Below the pieces are notes generated by a model. That model worked only from the letters and a program-made list of their open reading frames with translations, ran no database searches and was not told the DNA's origin. Made by a program: the position numbers and the translations under genes. Of a stretch of 64,000 bases of DNA, positions 59,301 to 64,000 are shown piece after piece. Location: NCBI GenBank assembly GCA_932294295.1, contig OW028580.1, forward strand, positions 40,137,836-40,201,835, given 5' to 3'. The DNA comes from Alitta virens. Lineage: Eukaryota; Annelida; Polychaeta; Phyllodocida; Nereididae. Positions within the stretch are counted from its first letter, which is position 1. Every line of letters begins with the position of its first letter.

Positions 59301-60994
59301 AGAACTGATGATGAGTGTTGCACATTACTTCATGGGTGGGGTCTTGTACTTGCTCCAGCACAGACACCGAGTGCAAGGCACACCCGATTTAATATCTGAT
59401 GTGACAACTTCCAGCAGAGATGTGGAGCTCTCATAAAAAGTTTTTGGGTTGAATTTAATTAAAATCTCAGCAGAGATGGTTGATTTGTTATCCAGCTGAT
59501 GGCTTAACGACTAGGCCACCCAAGATAATATGAAACATTGGGTTGACCTTGGTCCAACATCAGCCAATGTTGGTATGACCTTGAAAATGTATTATTCTCT
59601 ATAGTTATCAAATATTTTCTTTTCAAAATTAACCTTTAGTACAATGAACTGTAATAAGCATTATTTTCTCATTTTCAGGGCATACGGGTCTTCCAGTCAA
59701 AATCTGGGGAGCACAAAAGTGTGGACCAATCGTCCAAGCCATCCATCTCATGTCATCGCTTGGATCTGCCATAATTCCTTTAATTCTATCGCCATTTTTG
59801 ATAAATACTCGAAGTAAATTTCCTCACATGCCCGGAAACAGCTCTGAACTAGTCAAACGTTCGATTTACGGAAGTACTGATGACTCCACCGAGCGGACTT
59901 TTGAAGAATTACTTATCAAAGATTTGATGGATGAAAATAAATATCCAGAACTGCATGAACAGTTTATGGGCATTTTAAACGATTTGGGTAGAGTTTTAAA
60001 CAATTCAAATGCTGCCAGTGCAACTACTGATGCTTTACTTTCTACACCATCTAACAAGACTTTTACAACATCAATGACTACAACAACACCTAGTACAATT
60101 CCTACAACATTCAATATCCAAGACTTAGTAAATACATCTATGCATGGAACCATATTTCCAGCAAATGACTCCCATAATTTATCCGATGCTGTCCTAGAAC
60201 ATCATATATACATTCCTAGGATACAATATGGATATGCAGTGCTTGCAACTGGACTGTTCATAGTCTCTTTATTTCATTTTTTGTTTGCAATTCAAAAAGG
60301 AGTCAACCATGCCAAGAAGAAGCAACATGGCGTCCTAGTAGCTGTCCTACCACCATGGTTGGTCCTCTTTATATTCTTCTGGCTAGGGTACTTCAATGGA
60401 GCGATAGAGACAGTTTACGGTGAGGTCATCCAGCCTTTTTTGGACAGCCATCTCGGATGGTCGGCGAAGGCGGCGGCATTTCTGATCTCCATTTTCTGGT
60501 TCAGCCAAGGGGGAGGTCGCTTTTTGGGTATCCCGATTGCGAAGTATGTCACTCCAGATAAAATGCTTTTAGGTAATACCACCATTGTGATCGCGGCTGC
60601 TGTCGCTATTATTTTTCTCATCGATAACTCAATCGCGGTTTGGATTTGCACGATTCTGATCGCAGTCGGCTTGTCGACGGAACGAGCCTGCGAAGTAAGT
60701 TGGTTGGTGTTGTTGATCCCATTTCAAGGAATAAACAACGGAATACTCTTCTGTGGAATATATGCTGGGAAAGGCCTTACTCCTTTAATTTATGGAGTAC
60801 TTTCAAGACATTTTGGCCAAATGGTCCTCATGTACATGGGTTTTATCATGAGTGTTGCCATGACAATTGTGGTGATAATTTGCATAATGTGTGTCCAATG
60901 CAAACGATCAAAAACCAACATGATACACAGTGAAGATGAAATTGAGAAAATGCTTCATTCTGGTGAAACTAATAATGATATAAGGTTAACATAG
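46154..60994 (+). CDS. MFS transporter, NaGLT1/MFSD4-like (4 exons)
   Basis: Spliced gene with coding exons 46154-46219, 48557-48659, 58496-58678 and 59679-60994, encoding 555 residues. All introns are GT-AG (donors GTAAGT, GTAAGG, GTGAGT), with phases 0, 1 and 1, and the joined frame is open throughout. The product is a multi-pass plasma-membrane protein resembling sodium-dependent glucose transporter 1. The N-terminal helix 1 motif is [15 protein letters not shown], then the MFS signature [16 protein letters not shown] between helices 2 and 3, [14 protein letters not shown], and [21 protein letters not shown] long Ser/Thr-rich loop with several N-glycosylation sequons (about residues 160-300) separates the two helix bundles. 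The C-terminal half continues with [20 protein letters not shown] and [19 protein letters not shown]. It probably moves sugars or a related small solute; the substrate is inferred. An acceptor-like TTTCTCCAG just upstream of the ATG suggests a further 5' exon. The 9.8-kb second intron hosts the Harbinger element. Confidence 0.88.
47308..47452. repeat. CAGA microsatellite with 12-bp unit
   Basis: CAGA units followed by about eight copies of a 12-bp unit, GTAGACAGACAG. Confidence 0.92.
47645..47915 (+). mobile_element. SINE-B, plus strand, full length
   Basis: Degenerate head ACTGGTGGGCCTAATGGCAA with B-box CCAGGTTTAAAACCCC, central domain GCCAGCTGGATGACATTCG, CTTGTATTCAGTGTCTATG, AAATAAAAGACCCCAT, and B tail CTTATCATCTCATCATCACT, GACAGCTTGTCATATGAGCT. 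Lies in intron 1 of the MFS gene. Confidence 0.8.
47918..48240 (-). mobile_element. SINE-A, minus strand, full length
   Basis: Directly follows the plus-strand SINE-B. Inverted tail GCAGCCCTCCAAGGCAAGTTC and GGGTTGATTGATGAGGTGAG, central domain TTTACCCCATGGGTGGGGTC, inverted head GGGATGGAACTCGAGTCC and CTTACCACTGGACCACCCAG. A further 50 bp of central-domain sequence follows in plus orientation (48190-48240). Confidence 0.85.
48557..48659 (+). CDS. MFS transporter coding exon 2
   Basis: Acceptor TGATTGCAG, donor GTAAGG. Encodes [15 protein letters not shown] and on into helix 2, ending in phase 1. Confidence 0.82.
49337..49474. repeat. 23-bp tandem repeat, six exact units
   Basis: Unit TATTATGGTCACCAAAGATG + CCC, repeated six times without change (138 bp), in intron 2 of the MFS gene. 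Perfect identity suggests very recent amplification. Confidence 0.95.
50595..51430 (-). mobile_element. SINE-B split by a LINE fragment
   Basis: The left part (50595-50700) has the inverted B tail (TGGTCTGAAGCTCAATCAGC, GACGTAATGATGAGG, CACACCATGTTA). The right part (51236-51430) resumes at ACATTTACCCATTGGGTGGG and runs into the inverted head (CCGATTTGAACCTTGG). Together they make one full SINE-B. Confidence 0.82.
50700..51235 (+). mobile_element. LINE 3' fragment inside SINE-B
   Basis: 75 codons (50711-50938) read like the extreme C-terminus of a LINE polymerase ([40 protein letters not shown]). A 3' UTR and a (TAC)n tail at 51218-51235 follow. The inserted strand is plus. Confidence 0.7.
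51896..51940 (+). repeat. Harbinger left terminal inverted repeat
   Basis: Begins AGGGGGTTTCACACATAGCC. It differs from the right end only at base 6 (G versus A). Confidence 0.95.
52001..52045. repeat. Subterminal 10-bp repeats TCCGGNATTG
   Basis: Four head-to-tail decamers plus a partial fifth just inside the left end. More TCCGG/TCCGTG words flank them and fill the right subterminal region (55915-56120). These are likely binding sites for the element's own proteins. Confidence 0.8.
52266..54147 (+). CDS. Harbinger MADF/Myb-like DNA-binding protein (2 exons)
   Basis: Exons 52266-53141 and 53419-54147 (donor CAA then GTAAGT, acceptor TATTTCCAG, phase 0), giving 534 residues. The start is the Kozak-like ACCACCATGCC; codons upstream have no ATG. 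It begins with an AT-hook-like [10 protein letters not shown], then a Pro/Ala-rich linker. A MADF/Myb-SANT-type domain follows at about residues 84-146 ([20 protein letters not shown], then [20 protein letters not shown]). A basic Ser-rich stretch and an RRKR plus polyglutamine tract start exon 2's disordered tail. In Harbinger elements the second protein binds subterminal repeats and carries the transposase into the nucleus. It is convergent with the transposase gene. Confidence 0.88.
54165..54295. repeat. Direct repeat of about 65 bp between the Harbinger genes
   Basis: AATGAACTTTAATG, AATGAACAATGAACTGTTA and TTATGTTTTCATGTAAACTG occur twice in tandem with small changes, in the convergent intergenic region. 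Confidence 0.8.
54394..55755 (-). CDS. Harbinger transposase (HARBI1-like)
   Basis: 453 residues from the first ATG. The frame is open further upstream but without ATG. The N-terminal part has an acidic and Arg-rich linker ([18 protein letters not shown]). A helix-turn-helix-like region follows ([20 protein letters not shown]). The DDE_Tnp_4 nuclease comes next, with first Asp in [10 protein letters not shown] (about residue 214), second Asp in [10 protein letters not shown] (about 304) and Glu in [15 protein letters not shown] (about 341), spacing near 36. The enzyme cuts and pastes the element at TWA sites. No stop, frameshift or loss of a catalytic residue is seen. Confidence 0.93.
   Translation of the reverse strand: MSLSHYDRVELDLKCMDMQVQLLTAANDIILQEEHKLQDDAVRATTSTDEDDLLENAAAAPRRRRRQMWVRPWLLRRPLYGQYEKLMAELTAEDVGGFKNFMRMEPDLFHEVLARVGPRITKQDTFWRRALEPGLKLAITLRYLGTGNSYKSLQYGFRVAFNTISILVIEVCQAIIDEYSAEVMHCPVTPEAWKEVANGFYNRWNFPHCVGAIDGKHVAIRCPAKSGSLFYNYKGFFSIVLLAVVDAEYKFLYVDIGASGSGSDAGVFSQTELKEALQSGNIGLPEPDNLPNDDQPVPYFIVGDDAFGLQTWMMKPLPHRNMTMEDRIFNYRLSRARRVVENAFGHLAARFRCLLTTMPQSPDRVCTITLACCVLHNLLRVRYPTAQVNAVDQENADIHEIIPGAWRENAANLPDMGHVFRGNTNRAAKEMRQYLVSYVNSEAGSVPWQQDKI
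56198..56242 (-). repeat. Harbinger right terminal inverted repeat
   Basis: Inverted copy of 51896-51940, 44 of 45 bases matching, followed by the TAA duplication. Confidence 0.95.
56627..56910 (-). mobile_element. SINE-B, full length
   Basis: Inverted tail TGCTACTGGGTCTGAAGCTTAG, CAGACGTAATGATGAGATTA, central domain CATAGACACCGAGTGCAAAG, inverted head GCCTTAATCATTAGGCTACC. Confidence 0.85.
56910..57930. other. Non-coding (intron 2 of MFS gene)
   Basis: AT-rich. No exon with usable splice sites or family match. Confidence 0.45.
57935..58090 (+). mobile_element. SINE-C
   Basis: Head TTAGCTAAGTGGTAGCGCAC and B-box TGGGTTAGATCC, body TCATTGCCTTGGCACCCGCC and ATCTGGTGCACAAATATGGG, shared with 4925-5085. 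Confidence 0.65.
58496..58678 (+). CDS. MFS transporter coding exon 3
   Basis: Acceptor TTATATTTTCAG, donor GTGAGT, phase 1 at both ends. Encodes [20 protein letters not shown] and two membrane helices to GVMQGSATV. The DRY-like YDRY matches the MFS loop 2-3 motif. Confidence 0.88.
59255..59525 (-). mobile_element. SINE-B, full length, diverged
   Basis: Inverted tail TGGTCTGAAGC, GATGATGAGTG, central domain TCATGGGTGGGGTCTTGTAC, CAGACACCGAGTGCAAGGCA, inverted head GATGGCTTAACGACTAGGCC. Lies in intron 3 of the MFS gene. Confidence 0.78.
59679..60994 (+). CDS. MFS transporter coding exon 4 (terminal)
   Basis: Acceptor CTCATTTTCAG, then [16 protein letters not shown] in frame, through the Ser/Thr-rich glycosylated loop, the C-terminal helix bundle and an acidic tail ([20 protein letters not shown]) to TAG. 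It supplies about 437 of 555 residues. Confidence 0.92.
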
Positions 60995-62080
60995 TAGATA
61001 GCAGATTATTAATGACAGCATCCTGCAAAATTTTAAAATATTACTTGCCAGAAGCAGAATCACAAATGTCGTAAGCAATATTGCAATATCCTTTCATTAA
61101 AAAAAATGATCATTTTAGCTGGCTATACACACAACTGTATTATGAATGATAACTATGATTTATAAACATAATTATTTATTATACTGGCTGTCTGTAACAG
61201 GTTGTATATGCATCATATTTGCAGGATGCTCCATGCATCTATATAATTATCAATTTGTCACATGTAATTATATTATGATTATATCTTATGTCACTGTATG
61301 TTTGTATTGTTATGTCACATTATTATTGTTTTTTTTTATTAATTTTCTGTCTAATAGGATATTATACATACAGTATTTCAATTTTACACAATTTTAATAT
61401 TCATCAACTGCAGTAGTTTAATGCTGCGTGTTACCTTCAAAAGGTTCGCATGGCAGACAATTTTCATAAAGTTGTCATCAACATTTGCAGGGGAACACTG
61501 ATGATTAATTAATTAAAGCAATTATTGAAATATCTTTCCAGCCAACACTGAAGTTAACGTCAAATAAACATCAAAATAATGTTTGATTCAGAAGACTGAC
61601 GTTTCAATGTTATTGTAACTTACCTAAAATTAAATTCAATGGCGATGTTATTTCAACGTCGTGTTTCAAACATTTTTATAATGTCGTATTTTAAATGTCA
61701 CATAGATGCATTTTTAAGAGCATTTGGCATTGTTTTTGAAACTCAGTATGTTTCAGTTCATTGTTTAATTTATTCCTCACAGAAAGTATTGTCTGTGATT
61801 AAGTGAAATCAAAGTTAGAAGTTTTGAAGATTTTTTCTTTTCTTGACGCATAATTAAGTATATACATAATAATTACAATACATTCAGTGTCAAGAAGGGC
61901 AACAACAGAGTTTTCTAAAACTATATTAAGTTGCTCCCATATTCATAATATTCAACTGTTACAGACTCATGACGTTTCCTGTGAAAAAATGGAGTATATT
62001 CCCCATCCACTCATGTTTACTCTTGTACAGCTCGTGGAACGCTCAGGAGATGCTCAGTGGACCTCCGCGGCCCGTCCATC
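60995..62080. other. 3' flank of MFS gene
   Basis: Likely 3' UTR and intergenic. A possible AATAAA (GTCAAATAAACATC) lies near 61563. No other gene is seen. Confidence 0.4.
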
Positions 62081-62520
62081 ATTAGAGCTATACAAATTTT
62101 AAGAGAACTAAATATACTCAATGTTACTAAAAAAAAATTTATTTCATGGGTCTTTTAATGCTTAAAGCTATCCATGGGCTGGCCCTACGCCACTTATGTG
62201 ATGAGATCAAAATACAAATTGAATTGTCGAGTCGTATCACCAGAAATTTTGATTTAAATTATGTTTTTCTGCCATTCTGTGATTTAAACATAAATGCCAA
62301 AATTGTTTTATTCACCTAGGACCGGTTTTATGGAACAGCCTTGCTAGTGCCATTAATTGTAATTTTAATATTGTTTTATCTTACTATATAAATTTTTTTT
62401 GTATATCATAGCTTTGCTTAATAACAGACCTTATTGAAAAACAGTGTATTTTCAAACTGTATATGTTATATGTTTACCCTGCATTTAAATATATTTTATA
62501 GATAAATAAATAAAGGTTAA
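62080..62520 (+). pseudogene. LINE 3' remnant
   Basis: Degraded C-terminal polymerase sequence (GLALRHLCDEIKIQIELSSR, then after a frameshift GPVLWNSLASAIN), with a GATAAATAAATAAAG tail at about 62499-62515. Confidence 0.6.
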
Positions 62521-64000
62521 CTTTATAAAATGGTGACAAGATGACACGTTTGGAAAATACAAGGAAATCAAATGTTGGTGTCATACGATATGGAAAACAT
62601 TATTTTCATCAACATAAAATCAAAATGAAAAAAAAAATTAAAATTATGCGCGCTGATTGCTTTCGCACTTTAAAAATATATTTCCCAGTGCCTAAGAAAC
62701 ACTGTTTCCATGTTAGGAGCATGTTGGGGAAGACTGCCTTGTTGAATTATCTATATTTAATTAAAGGGGAACACAAGGACATTTGCATGTTAATTTTAAA
62801 AGATCTATTAGATGTAAATAAATATATTGTAGTGAAAAGAATAGTTAAAAAGATACGTTTAGTATGATTTTACACCGATTAATAGTGCATTTTTCACGGT
62901 CCGCCGAAATGCTGGGGGCCGCCATTATTGCACACGGCACGCAAGCTAGTGACGTCACTTATGTACTCTTAAATCTGCGCAGATTGCAACTAATCCACTT
63001 CATTGTTCATTGCAATGAAAAGATAGCATTAGTTGAATTAGGACTAATTGCAATGAAAAAATGATTTGTATTTATGTAGGTATACATTTTATTACAACAC
63101 CCAACCATAAGCCTTGGTGTTATATCAGTTTTAATTTAATCATTGCTTATTATACACCATTAGAAAGATTATGTCTATCAGGAAATAAGCTATTTCAAAA
63201 TAACATTTCTTTTATTAACCCCTACATGTATTAAAGGCTAATCCAAATTGACAGGTTTATTATAGGACATAACTATATTATAGTCTTATCATAATAATAG
63301 GTTATTTTTACAGCACTATAGATTCAATAAAATTGCTCTGCATCGCTTTTCAGATGAATGTTTATTCATAAAATTTACTTCTTATATCATATGGTAGCCT
63401 GTTCCAGAGCATAAAGTCTTGATGTAAACTGCTGAAGTCTGATCCGTGCATAGAAGACTTGGGAAATGTCTGTTATAGGCCATAAAAGATTTTATTTACC
63501 ATCAGTGTCAAATTGACATAAAAGCAATTCAGCCTGACACCTTTTCATTATGCAATTTTACTGAGGCATTAACCCAATTGACACCAATAAAAATCAAATT
63601 TGCAGCTCTGAAAGTCAAGTTATGTATGACTTGTAGTTTCTGAGATATGAGTTTTAATAATGAAAGAAATTAGGCGTAAAACACTGCAAATCTAGCCATA
63701 CATATAATTTATGCATATGTGGGACAATTTTATCCTATTATAGATATATTTAAAACTCATACTTGGCAATACACCCAAGTAATTATAAATGACTCTACTA
63801 CAGCAATGGACTTTTTTTTTATATGTTATGTCAATTCAATTAATTTAATTTTGATGTGTAAATATCACCTATTTATAGGCCTATATCAGTGTTAAAAAAT
63901 ATGCGAATTCTAATATACAATTTTTAATGAAAGTTCATTCCTCGGCCTGGTCACAATCAACCTGTACTCTGGGTGGGCACGGAGGTTTGATCATGAGAGT
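62520..64000. other. Non-coding flank
   Basis: AT-rich. One frame of 108 codons (62541-62867) has an ATG and a lysine-rich product, but I recognise no family and it overlaps the end of a LINE remnant. Confidence 0.4.

Noticed and set aside
62541..62867. 108-codon lysine-rich frame
   Set aside because: ATG present but no recognisable family, AT-rich context and adjacency to a LINE tail. Likely chance.

Overview
The window is animal nuclear DNA. It is AT-rich and sparse in genes, has spliceosomal introns, and is crowded with tRNA-derived SINEs, non-LTR (LINE) debris, GATA and CAGA microsatellites, and one PIF/Harbinger DNA transposon. Two precursors ending in RPRF-Gly-Arg (NPF/NPY family), a sodium-dependent-glucose-transporter-1-like MFS gene and lineage-expanded class A GPCRs fit an invertebrate deuterostome. 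A hemichordate (acorn worm) is my best guess, from protein character only.

Left part (about 2 to 28 kb). An old tandem duplication in direct orientation covers copy 1 (about 1.96-14.95 kb) and copy 2 (about 19.49-28.15 kb). Each copy carries an intronless 344-residue orphan GPCR gene on the minus strand (2428-3462 and 19941-20975), followed by the same series of non-coding anchors. Copy 1 was later enlarged by a 3.9-kb minisatellite of about 100 39-bp units, a LINE remnant and a SINE. Copy 2 received a different LINE remnant.

Middle (28 to 45 kb). Two NPF/NPY-type neuropeptide genes lie on the minus strand (28488-28748 and 43691-43969). The first has a splice acceptor just before its ATG. 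A TATA box plus 5' exon candidate lies near 35.4-35.55 kb, so its 5' intron would hold a nearly complete CR1-superfamily LINE (about 29.0-33.6 kb). In that LINE, ORF1 and ORF2 are in one frame, separated by a single UAG. The second peptide gene has a TATA box 39 bp upstream of its ATG and may be intronless. Upstream of both genes sits a CRE-type site followed by a CACGTG E-box.

Right part (46 to 61 kb). A four-exon plus-strand gene (exons 46154-46219, 48557-48659, 58496-58678, 59679-60994) encodes a 555-residue MFS transporter of the NaGLT1/MFSD4 type. Its 9.8-kb second intron contains a structurally complete Harbinger element (51896-56242) with 45-bp inverted repeats, a TAA target duplication, a spliced MADF/Myb-like gene and a convergent DDE transposase gene. 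The same intron holds an older SINE that was itself split by a LINE fragment. The last 3 kb hold only 3' flanking sequence and a LINE remnant.

Boundaries of repeats are approximate because they were read by eye. Coding starts were chosen at ATG codons with reasonable context.
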